From positions 1 through 8,668 of the forward strand of contig WJKT01000022.1 in NCBI GenBank assembly GCA_014728955.1: 8,668 bases of DNA. Direction: 5' to 3'. Of the stretch, positions 1 through 5,894 are shown in pieces. The DNA is from Candidatus Peregrinibacteria bacterium (GTDB lineage: Bacteria > Patescibacteriota > Gracilibacteria > UBA1369 > PNNO01). Within the stretch, counting starts at the first letter, position 1; each line of letters begins with the position of its first letter. The translations under genes and the position numbers were made by a program. The notes beneath the pieces were generated by a model that did not search any database, had not been told where the DNA came from, and worked only from the letters and a program-made list of their open reading frames with translations.

Positions 1-2
1 GA

Positions 3-311
3 GGATGTTTGCGCGAAAAACTTAATATTCCCTCGGGACAGCGCCACGAAATATGTCGCGGAACCCACGCAGAACAAAACGCAATTACCCAAGCCGCAAA
101 ATTCGGTATCGATATAGAAGGCGGAACGCTGTATTGCAATACGCATCCATGTAGTATTTGCACCAAAATGATAATTAACGCCGGCATCAAAAAAGTTATT
201 TATGACAGTGACTACGATGACCCGCTTTCAAAAGAAATGCTCGGCGAACAGCATGCTCTTAAGCTTATACGATACGAAGGATTGAGAAATCCATCAATTC
301 TTCGAAAGTAA
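3..311 (+). CDS. dCMP/cytidine deaminase family protein, 5'-truncated by the window edge
   Basis: Zinc-dependent deaminase, most like deoxycytidylate deaminase (the ComEB/dCMP deaminase group), which converts dCMP to dUMP for dTTP synthesis in the cytosol. The reading frame is open to the left edge (Gly-Cys precede the first in-frame TTG at 9), so the true start lies outside and the N-terminal part is missing. The visible part holds the catalytic signature: CRGTHAEQNAI (66-74 encodes His-Ala-Glu, the zinc-ligand His and the proton-shuttling Glu), then HPCSIC, supplying the two zinc-ligand cysteines. The CRGxHAEQNAI context and the NIPSGQRHE stretch before it are typical of dCMP deaminases rather than cytidine or tRNA-adenosine deaminases. 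The stop TAA at 309-311 lies inside the 3' end of the convergent phosphatase gene. The family call is secure; the exact substrate (dCMP) is inferred from motif context. Confidence 0.88.
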   Translation, partial: GCLREKLNIPSGQRHEICRGTHAEQNAITQAAKFGIDIEGGTLYCNTHPCSICTKMIINAGIKKVIYDSDYDDPLSKEMLGEQHALKLIRYEGLRNPSILRK

Positions 312-905
312 TCCTAAATATTCGTATGCTGTCGGGCGAAGCTCTTCTTTATCATGCTCGATATCAACCTTGTATACAGATAAATTGGGAACTTTTAATG
401 AACGAAATGACTTTTCGGTAGCATTGGTAAACCACTCCCCAATTAAAATTCGTATAACCATACCATGACAGGCAATAAGTATAGGAGATTCATTAACAGT
501 ATTTACTATACGATGCACTTCTTTTTCAACCCTTCGATACAGCTCATTGCGCGATTCCCCTCCCGGCGGAGGCGTACCATGTTCATAAAAATCTCGTCGA
601 AAATCCTCCCAATATTCATATTTCAATTCATGCTGCCATTTACCAAAGCTAATCTCTCGTATATCCTCCCACTCCGACAGAGGAAGATTAAGCTGCTTAT
701 TAACAATCTCAGCCGTTTGTTTCGCTCGTAAAAGCGGTGAATGAGCTATATGTTTAAGGTTAAGATTTTTAAACCGAGGCGCAAGATCATAAGCCTGCTT
801 CTCCCCTTCCTCTGATAAGGGGCTATCGATTTGCCCCTGTAAAATATTGAGTTTGTTATAAACAGACTGTCCGTGACGAAGAAAATAAAGTGTCTTTTTT
901 TGCAT
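294..905 (-). CDS. Histidine phosphatase family protein (phosphoglycerate-mutase-like)
   Basis: Cytosolic phosphatase of the histidine phosphatase superfamily, 203 residues, a normal length for the single-domain branch. The N-terminal LRHGQS motif carries the phospho-accepting His11 flanked by Arg10. R60 in HSPLLRAKQTA is the usual phosphate-binding Arg, and E84 (REISFGKW) is at the usual acid position. PGGES lies at 114-118, and the second catalytic His147 is in ACHGMVIRI. QGQIDSPLSEEG (23-34) is typical of the alpha-ribazole phosphatase/GpmB-like branch, but the substrate cannot be read from sequence. There is no signal peptide. The ATG is preceded only by A/T-rich sequence with no Shine-Dalgarno motif; an extended -10 promoter sits about 30 bases upstream. 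The last 18 bases overlap the tail of the convergent deaminase gene. Confidence 0.92.
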   Translation of the reverse strand: MQKKTLYFLRHGQSVYNKLNILQGQIDSPLSEEGEKQAYDLAPRFKNLNLKHIAHSPLLRAKQTAEIVNKQLNLPLSEWEDIREISFGKWQHELKYEYWEDFRRDFYEHGTPPPGGESRNELYRRVEKEVHRIVNTVNESPILIACHGMVIRILIGEWFTNATEKSFRSLKVPNLSVYKVDIEHDKEELRPTAYEYLGLLSKN

Positions 906-932
906 AATAATTATGAATAAGAATTGTTGTGA

Positions 933-941
933 ATTATAGCA
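933..941 (-). promoter_or_regulatory. Extended -10 promoter of the histidine phosphatase gene
   Basis: Read on the minus strand this is TGCTATAAT: a consensus TATAAT -10 box (933-938) preceded by the extended TGN element. No good -35 box is seen at 17 bases (AATTCT), as expected for an extended -10 promoter. Transcription should begin near 926, giving a leader of about 21 bases. The upstream contact region overlaps the -35 box of the divergent cyclase promoter. Confidence 0.7.
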
Positions 942-950
942 TACCTTTTT

Positions 951-978
951 TTGACAGAATTCGTTTTTCAGGTATCAT
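951..978 (+). promoter_or_regulatory. Sigma70-type promoter of the class III cyclase gene
   Basis: A perfect TTGACA -35 box (951-956) is separated by 16 bases from TATCAT (973-978), five of six matches to TATAAT. Predicted start near 985, about 21 bases upstream of the ATG at 1006. It is back-to-back with the phosphatase promoter, so polymerase may not occupy both at once. Confidence 0.75.
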
Positions 979-1005
979 TACTCCCCAATATACAATAACG
1001 TCATT

Positions 1006-3000
1006 ATGGAAAAAGAAAAACCGTTGCGATGTTTATCAAAAACGGCACTAACGCTCGGAGAATTATGGCATAAACAACAAGGCCGCATACCGGAAAACCT
1101 TGAAGATCGCATTCATCTGGCATGTAATTTAGCTGATCACCCGCTTCCATATCAAAGCCGAAAAGCTATCAGCAATCTCATACAAACCCTTCTAAAACAG
1201 TCCCCGGCAAATCATCAAATTAGTGATATACAAACATTGTTGAGCGATTTTGAAGCAGACACTATCACTATTCGCGAATTGTTTGCCTATGAACTAAGCG
1301 CCATAGAAACACAGGAAATCCCGGAAGACATACAGCTGCATATTGCTTCTATAAATCAGCTCGTGTACGAAGTAATGAAAGGAATGCTCGACGGTGAATT
1401 GAGAGCAAATGCGCTCACCAGCATGGACCGCGTTATTGATGAAACACGCAATGAAGAATTCGAAACGGCGATTCGCGCCCTCCTTGAACAAATTGAAAAA
1501 GATTTACAGTCTATAGCGCACTTTAAAGAAGTTCGTTTGACCCATATCAATCCCGATCCGGACATTGAAGAACACCAGGTTCATACCAGTAATACTACAG
1601 AATATGCTTTACAAGAACATACTAATTTACATTTTTTTGAATGGAAACGAACCGATTACATCAATCTTCCGGTTGATTGGGCGCACGTATACGATCCGGA
1701 ACGTGGTGAGCTGAGACTCGTCTTTAAATTAAAATTTGGAAAACAAGAATTCGGCTATCTGGAATTCAGATTTGAAGGAGAAAAAATTCATCCGCTCGTA
1801 TTCAGCAAATGCGCCAATATGAGTGCCATGATAGACACCTTTTTAAATGCACGACTTCAACATGAAGTTAAAAAATTAATTGCCGAAAAGAAACGTGACA
1901 TTTTAGCCGATCACAATTTTAAAGATTGGACAACAATGTGTACCAAATTATGTACACTACTCAGCAAAGTTCTGGAAAAACCAATCGCCTTTTCATGTAA
2001 TCTTAAACCGGGAGAGCAAAAATCATGGGATGTTCTTGTTGATGGAGACAAAACGGAAGAAGATGCTGATTTTATAGGATTCACCAAGGAAGCAATTGAA
2101 CAAGGCGGTGAATTTTTTGAATTGAAAATTGATCAAGGGAAAGGAAGACAACGCATAGGCAGTATAATGGTTGCCTGTAATGATGATGCCCAGCGAGGTA
2201 TTGTTAACGATGTTTTAAGCTTTCTGGAAGGCATTGTAATGGGACGCGAAGAAGCACGCCACTGGCTCAGCAAACTTATCGGGGCCCCATCGGCAGACAA
2301 GTGGCTGGCCAACACTATTGAACAAACACCCACTCCGCATCCCGTAGTTGTCCTCTATTCCGATATAGACGATTACAGTAAGACGGTACGCGAACTTTCA
2401 AAAAAACATCCCGCGGCGGTCGGCGGTATTGATGAGATTATGAATCGATTTATCAGTGAGGCAAAACTGGTTATTGAACAAAAATATAATGTTGTTGTCG
2501 ATAAGTTTGTTGGCGATGAAATTATTGTTCTTATTGGTCCTCCTTACGATAAAAACGGTCTTGATGCTTTTGGGAACAAAGATCCTCACTTTAATCACAA
2601 TATTGATCTTGCATATGATATTTCACAGGAACTACAAAAAATTCTCGATGATATAGCAACGGATGTACAGAAAGAATATCATTTTACACTCCCCCGCAGA
2701 CTGGTATTTGCCAATGGGTGCGGCATTGTTGACGGAGACCCTGTTGGTATTTACGGCGCTCCTGAAAAACCGGGAGCGGGTGTTGATTATACCATTTTCG
2801 GAAACGAAATGAATCGGGTTGCACGTGTATTGGGCAAAGCTGATGCACATCAATTCCTGATCCCCTATGACTCTTATATGCGATACAAAGATGATGACGG
2901 CAGCATGCTATGCCCTATCGGTGAGCCGTTTAACATTACTACGCATGGTGTTGGCGAATTCAAGGTAGTCCTCGTGGAAAAAACCTCAAAAGACTGTTAA
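1006..3000 (+). CDS. Class III adenylate cyclase with long uncharacterised N-terminal region
   Basis: Soluble class III nucleotide cyclase, 664 residues, no signal peptide or membrane segment; predicted to make cAMP from ATP. The catalytic domain is about residues 446-650. The metal-binding Asp453 lies in LYSDIDDYS and Asp504 in DKFVGDE. K500 occupies the adenine-selecting Lys position. VDYTIFGNEMNRVAR supplies Asp594 (second purine-selecting position), Asn603 and Arg607 (transition-state residues). The Lys/Asp pair fits ATP rather than GTP. About 440 residues precede it: a mostly helical N-terminus (1-190), an alpha/beta part (~205-290), then a region from about 290 to 430 that looks GAF-like (helix, strands, closing helix at VNDVLSFLEGIV), suggesting a ligand-sensing role; this is inferred from pattern only. 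The ATG at 1006 has no Shine-Dalgarno motif but sits about 21 bases from the predicted transcription start. No terminator follows, so read-through into the next gene is likely. Confidence 0.88.
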   Translation: MEKEKPLRCLSKTALTLGELWHKQQGRIPENLEDRIHLACNLADHPLPYQSRKAISNLIQTLLKQSPANHQISDIQTLLSDFEADTITIRELFAYELSAIETQEIPEDIQLHIASINQLVYEVMKGMLDGELRANALTSMDRVIDETRNEEFETAIRALLEQIEKDLQSIAHFKEVRLTHINPDPDIEEHQVHTSNTTEYALQEHTNLHFFEWKRTDYINLPVDWAHVYDPERGELRLVFKLKFGKQEFGYLEFRFEGEKIHPLVFSKCANMSAMIDTFLNARLQHEVKKLIAEKKRDILADHNFKDWTTMCTKLCTLLSKVLEKPIAFSCNLKPGEQKSWDVLVDGDKTEEDADFIGFTKEAIEQGGEFFELKIDQGKGRQRIGSIMVACNDDAQRGIVNDVLSFLEGIVMGREEARHWLSKLIGAPSADKWLANTIEQTPTPHPVVVLYSDIDDYSKTVRELSKKHPAAVGGIDEIMNRFISEAKLVIEQKYNVVVDKFVGDEIIVLIGPPYDKNGLDAFGNKDPHFNHNIDLAYDISQELQKILDDIATDVQKEYHFTLPRRLVFANGCGIVDGDPVGIYGAPEKPGAGVDYTIFGNEMNRVARVLGKADAHQFLIPYDSYMRYKDDDGSMLCPIGEPFNITTHGVGEFKVVLVEKTSKDC

Positions 3001-3014
3001 AAACAACCTATTTC

Positions 3015-3023
3015 TGCTATAAT
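3015..3023 (+). promoter_or_regulatory. Extended -10 promoter upstream of the DUF1622 gene
   Basis: TGCTATAAT, identical to the phosphatase promoter core: TGN plus a consensus TATAAT at 3018-3023. The -35 region (TGTTAA at 2995-3000, overlapping the cyclase stop codon) is weak. Predicted start near 3030, about 29 bases before the ATG at 3059. The small membrane protein can thus be made independently of the cyclase transcript. Confidence 0.65.
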
Positions 3024-3058
3024 AAGAGGATATGAAATTGTAAATAAGTCACAAAACT

Positions 3059-3412
3059 ATGGACATTATATTTGAATATCTTATTAAAGCACTGGAAGTT
3101 GTCGGTGTAGCCATCATCGTGATGGGCGTTCTCAAAATGCTCCTGGTTTTTGCAACATGCGCAATAAGGCGCATATCTCCGGACAAATTTATCAATCAAA
3201 TTCGTATTGAATTGAGTAATTATCTTGTTTTAAGCCTTGAAGTTTTCATCGGAAGAGACATTATCGAAACATTGCTTAACCCTTCCATAAACGATATTAT
3301 CGTATTGGTCGTATTGGTTATACTGCGAACCTTATTGGCATTCTTCCTCAACTACGAAATCAAACATATGCCACAAAAAAATATTCCGAAAGAATTGAAA
3401 AAGAAACAATAA
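3059..3412 (+). CDS. DUF1622 family small integral membrane protein
   Basis: A 117-residue membrane protein whose layout matches the DUF1622 family: three hydrophobic segments at about 11-35, 51-70 and 75-97, the pattern Arg-Ile-Glu-Leu before the second segment, and a final helix with an internal Arg (LVILRTLLAFFLNYEI). The C-terminus is short and strongly basic (PKELKKKQ), suggesting a cytoplasmic tail. The family has no established function. It follows the cyclase by 58 bases in the same direction and has its own extended -10 promoter; its mRNA probably ends at the hairpin at 3446-3477. The start ATG lacks a Shine-Dalgarno motif. An ATG at 3032 after AGAGGA opens only a three-codon frame and is not taken as a gene. 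Membership in DUF1622 is from recalled pattern similarity. Confidence 0.75.
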   Translation: MDIIFEYLIKALEVVGVAIIVMGVLKMLLVFATCAIRRISPDKFINQIRIELSNYLVLSLEVFIGRDIIETLLNPSINDIIVLVVLVILRTLLAFFLNYEIKHMPQKNIPKELKKKQ

Positions 3413-3416
3413 GCCC

Positions 3417-3445
3417 TTTCATAATAAGGCGTAAATTCGTATAAT
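3417..3445 (+). promoter_or_regulatory. Promoter of the SLH protein gene, abutting a terminator
   Basis: Consensus TATAAT at 3440-3445 with TTTCAT at 3417-3422, a weak -35 match at exactly 17 bases. The predicted start is around 3452, inside the left arm of the terminator stem that begins at 3446. The leader to the ATG at 3478 would be about 26 bases, in line with the 21-29 base leaders predicted for the other promoters here. Confidence 0.6.
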
Positions 3446-3477
3446 GATCAATGACTCTCATCATTGATCCTTTTTTT
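3446..3477 (+). terminator. Rho-independent terminator after the DUF1622 gene
   Basis: A perfect 9-bp inverted repeat, GATCAATGA (3446-3454) and TCATTGATC (3461-3469), encloses a 6-base loop, and after one C is followed by seven T (3471-3477). It lies 34 bases after the DUF1622 stop. The stem is AT-rich, so efficiency is uncertain. The T-tract runs directly into the ATG of the SLH gene. Confidence 0.75.
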
Positions 3478-4479
3478 ATGAAGCTATGTAAAAAACCGTT
3501 AGCGAGCCTAATAACTTTTTTATTGGTATTTACCTGCTGTACTTCCTCCGTACTGGCCTTTTCAGATGTCCCTTCAAGTCACAAAAATTATGAAGCAATC
3601 ACCTATCTTAGTGATCGGGGCGTACTAAACGGCTATGAAGACGGCACTTTTAAACCGGAAAATGCAGTTAACAGAGCTGAAGCACTAAAAATTATTATTG
3701 TGCCGCTTTACGAAACATTGCAAGATCCAACTGAAAATCCGTTCCCGGACGTATCGCCCGATCTATGGTTTGCTAAATATGTACAAAAGGCAAAAGAGCG
3801 AGGTATTGTCAGCGGAGACGGCGTAACCGGAAACTTTGAAGGGTCTCGAACCGTCAATTTGGTTGAATATTTAAAGATACTTCTTCTTGCTTATCAAATA
3901 AATCTCGACAATTATCAAAATCCAACCGAGGTTATTTTTAACGATGTCCAAGATCTCAATCAATGGTTTATTCCATACCTTTATTATGCAGCGACAACAA
4001 ACATTATTCATGCTGACAACGCAAACAATATTTATCCCGCAGATCCGCTTACGCGTGGTGAAGTTTCTGAAATAACCTATCGACTGCTCATTAATATACA
4101 AGGAGGAGAAACACAATTATATTTAAGCATGGCAGAAGCGGAAATGATTAAAACATTGCAGTATCTTAACGCCGACAATATTACGGGAGCAGAAGGAAGT
4201 GCTGACAAATCCCTTGAATACACACAAAACGCACTCACTATCTCTCCGGACGAACCATTGGTGCAAGCCGCACATAAAATAGCCCAGGCGTTTGATCATT
4301 TAGTTATAGGATACAAGGAAGGAAAAAACGAAAACTACACCGCTGCTGAAGATAATGCTTCACAGGCATGGACACTGGCAAATGACGCGGCTTTAACGGA
4401 CGATTCGGTAACAAGCCTGGCAAACTCAATTAAAGATATTGCTCACGATATGGCGGAAAGCGCCCGTCAATCGCAATAA
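3478..4479 (+). CDS. Secreted protein with three SLH domains and a helical C-terminal domain
   Basis: Exported cell-surface protein, 333 residues from this start. Residues 1-27 form a signal peptide (basic n-region KLCKK, hydrophobic core LITFLLVF, cleavage after VLA). Three S-layer homology domains follow: 28-76 (FSDVPSSH, GYEDGTFKPE, VNRAEAL), 88-139 (FPDVSPDLWF, degenerate VNLVEYL) and 153-205 (FNDVQDLNQWF, IYPADPLTRGE). SLH triplets attach proteins to cell-wall polysaccharide. Residues 212-333 are unrecognised, alanine-rich and helical, resembling TPR-like or helical-bundle folds. An in-frame ATG at 3451 would add nine residues (MTLIIDPFF) before the signal peptide. 3478 is preferred because it gives a canonical signal peptide and leaves a normal leader after the predicted transcription start, although 3451 could be a leaderless start. 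Convergent with the fibre-protein genes. Confidence 0.87.
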   Translation: MKLCKKPLASLITFLLVFTCCTSSVLAFSDVPSSHKNYEAITYLSDRGVLNGYEDGTFKPENAVNRAEALKIIIVPLYETLQDPTENPFPDVSPDLWFAKYVQKAKERGIVSGDGVTGNFEGSRTVNLVEYLKILLLAYQINLDNYQNPTEVIFNDVQDLNQWFIPYLYYAATTNIIHADNANNIYPADPLTRGEVSEITYRLLINIQGGETQLYLSMAEAEMIKTLQYLNADNITGAEGSADKSLEYTQNALTISPDEPLVQAAHKIAQAFDHLVIGYKEGKNENYTAAEDNASQAWTLANDAALTDDSVTSLANSIKDIAHDMAESARQSQ

Positions 4480-4510
4480 CCAAACAGGTATAATTACGCA
4501 GACAACAAAA

Positions 4511-4545
4511 GGTAAGCCCGATATAAACGCGAGCTTACCTTTTTT
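4511..4545. terminator. Bidirectional rho-independent terminator between convergent genes
   Basis: Stem GGTAAGC (4511-4517) pairs with GCTTACC (4533-4539); beyond a C/A mismatch two more pairs are possible. It is followed by six T (4540-4545) on the plus strand and preceded by four A (4507-4510), which read as a short T-tract on the minus strand. It lies 31 bases after the SLH gene and 35 bases beyond the stop of the minus-strand fibre gene, so it can serve both transcripts, more strongly the plus one. Confidence 0.85.
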
Positions 4546-4553
4546 ATATAATT

Positions 4554-4578
4554 AGTTTTTTAAAACCTATAAAAAACT
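4554..4578. repeat. AT-only inverted repeat next to the stop of the minus-strand fibre gene
   Basis: AGTTTTTTA (4554-4562) and TAAAAAACT (4570-4578) form a perfect 9-bp inverted repeat with a 7-base loop, one base beyond the stop codon on the minus strand. The stem is almost entirely A/T and has no clean T-tract after it. It may protect the mRNA end or be a chance product of A/T runs. Confidence 0.35.
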
Positions 4579-4579
4579 C

Positions 4580-5872
4580 TTATCGAAGATAGTTCAATAC
4601 CAACGATCCTGCATCGGCCCAATCATTTTGAGTAGCCGACAATTTAATGGTAACCGTAAACCAATCACCGGGATTAAAGGTAGGTGTGCCACCAATAGTC
4701 ATATTGGTAGACTCAACCCATTGTCCTGCGGTTGAACTAACCAAACCGGTATTGTTTGTCATGGTTACGGCAGAGTCGGTTGTATCCTGCATTGAAAAAT
4801 CAATTACGTTATCCGCCGTGTTAACCGTATTGGTTCGATATTTAAATTCAATCGGATTGGTATCCCATGCAGAGAAGTCCTCGGGAACCTGAACACGAAC
4901 TTTTACATCATAATCCTGCATAGCGGTTTTTCGTGTTTGCCATCGATAATAGTTTTCAACATTGGCAGAATCAAAATCATACGAAAGACGACCAACATTG
5001 TTTGAACCATCATTATGATAGGTGGTGTGAGGATAAAGCGGCGCAAGGAAGATACTAAGTCCACCCGGAGCATCAGCCATTGCCACCCATTGCGTACCAT
5101 CATAGATATACATGGTATCTTCATCGGTTCGATAGAATGTCTGTCCTTCACTCGGCGCAGCCGGGAAAGAAGTACCTTGATGAAGAAGCATATTTAACGC
5201 TTCGTTTCCACCAAAATCAAGATCATCCTGAAGTGTTAAACCACCTTCAAGCAATAAATCATCGGATAAGACAAAACGATTGTTTACAGCATCCCATGTA
5301 AGACTTTCAGCCAGTGTAGTTCCGAATTGGAGTGTCACATCACCGGTTGTATCATCTTGATCAAGAGTAAAGGTATTGCTATCAACTCCCGTCAAACTAT
5401 CAATATCATTAGAGGTGCTAACAGCGTAATAGGTCCCTCCGTCATTACTGATTTCCCACTCGTTTGTTGTTGCATTATAACGGAGTGTTCCATCATTGTC
5501 GGTACCTTGCTCAGCAACGATATCCACATTTGCTCCCGCACCGGTGTTATCGGCATCAAGAGTGAACGTGTTACCATCCTGATCAATATTATCTTGTACT
5601 TCAAGACCACCGTTAATATATACATCATTGCCGAATTCAAAACGATCATTGGCATAGTTGTACATTAAAATGTGGTCAGCCGCATCGGTACCAAATTGCA
5701 GCTCGATATCCTCCGCACCATCGCCGGGAGCGATTGTAAACAGAGATTCAGTATTCACCAGATCATCAGGATCTGATGTAGCAGCGTGTGCTGCAGGTGC
5801 CACCGCCATAACAAGGCTCATAGTGAGCGCTGTACAAGCGACAAGCATGTTTTTCATACGTAACGTTTTCAT
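4580..5872 (-). CDS. Secreted fibre-like repeat protein, paralogue of the upstream gene
   Basis: Exported 430-residue protein of unknown function, very acidic and rich in Asp, Thr, Asn and Gly. Residues 1-30 are a signal peptide (basic start, cleavage after APAAHA). Three related repeat units lie at 45-97, a degenerate one at 103-146, and 168-219, with the pattern FTLxxDDT, LQFG, NxRF, DD, GGL. Residues 232-265 (SFPAAPSEGQTFYRT, YIYDGTQWVAM) match a module common in tail-fibre-like and adhesin proteins. Residues 272-430 form a beta-rich domain homologous to the C-terminus of the neighbouring gene (NDGSNNVGRL, QDYDV, GTPTF). There is no membrane anchor or sorting signal after the signal peptide; it ends in the beta strand LVLNYLR. 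It starts 22 bases after the upstream gene stops, with no separate promoter seen, so it is probably the last gene of an operon. The family was not recognised as a whole. Confidence 0.85.
   Translation of the reverse strand: MKTLRMKNMLVACTALTMSLVMAVAPAAHAATSDPDDLVNTESLFTIAPGDGAEDIELQFGTDAADHILMYNYANDRFEFGNDVYINGGLEVQDNIDQDGNTFTLDADNTGAGANVDIVAEQGTDNDGTLRYNATTNEWEISNDGGTYYAVSTSNDIDSLTGVDSNTFTLDQDDTTGDVTLQFGTTLAESLTWDAVNNRFVLSDDLLLEGGLTLQDDLDFGGNEALNMLLHQGTSFPAAPSEGQTFYRTDEDTMYIYDGTQWVAMADAPGGLSIFLAPLYPHTTYHNDGSNNVGRLSYDFDSANVENYYRWQTRKTAMQDYDVKVRVQVPEDFSAWDTNPIEFKYRTNTVNTADNVIDFSMQDTTDSAVTMTNNTGLVSSTAGQWVESTNMTIGGTPTFNPGDWFTVTIKLSATQNDWADAGSLVLNYLR
5216..5371 (-). repeat. Repeat unit 3 of the fibre repeat
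   Basis: Encodes residues 168-219 of the 430-residue protein: FTLDQDDTTGDVTLQFG, then LTWDAVNNRFVLSDD, then EGGLTLQDDLD. It is the clearest version and 52 residues long, against 53 for unit 1 and for the single unit in the paralogue. Confidence 0.65.
5435..5566 (-). repeat. Repeat unit 2 (degenerate) of the fibre repeat
   Basis: Encodes residues 103-146 of the 430-residue protein. FTLDADNT matches the start of unit 3 (FTLDQDDT) and LRYNATTNEWEISND matches its LTWDAVNNRFVLSDD, but the LQFG core is replaced and the last third is missing. Confidence 0.5.
5582..5740 (-). repeat. Repeat unit 1 of the ~53-residue fibre repeat
   Basis: Encodes residues 45-97 of the 430-residue protein, from FTIAPGDGAEDIELQFG through NDRFEFGNDVYINGGL to QDNID. 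It aligns nearly without gaps with unit 3 and with the unit in the upstream paralogue. Confidence 0.65.
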
Positions 5873-5894
5873 AGGTTTTGTATGTTAATAAGTA

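Noticed and set aside
3032..3043. ATG-AAA-TTG-TAA preceded by AGAGGA upstream of the DUF1622 gene, possible leader peptide
   Set aside because: Only three codons, and the AGAGGA lies at or before the predicted transcription start (~3030), so it would not be in the mRNA as a ribosome binding site.
3451..3477. Upstream ATG extending the SLH protein by nine residues
   Set aside because: It would put an acidic-containing extension before a canonical signal peptide and lies at the predicted transcription start. A leaderless mRNA remains possible, so it is kept only as an alternative.
5327..5668. 113-residue plus-strand open frame within the 430-residue fibre gene
   Set aside because: It is antisense to a well-supported secreted protein and is Ile/Thr-rich, as expected from the complement of Asp/Asn/Gly-rich codons. 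It has no recognisable motif.
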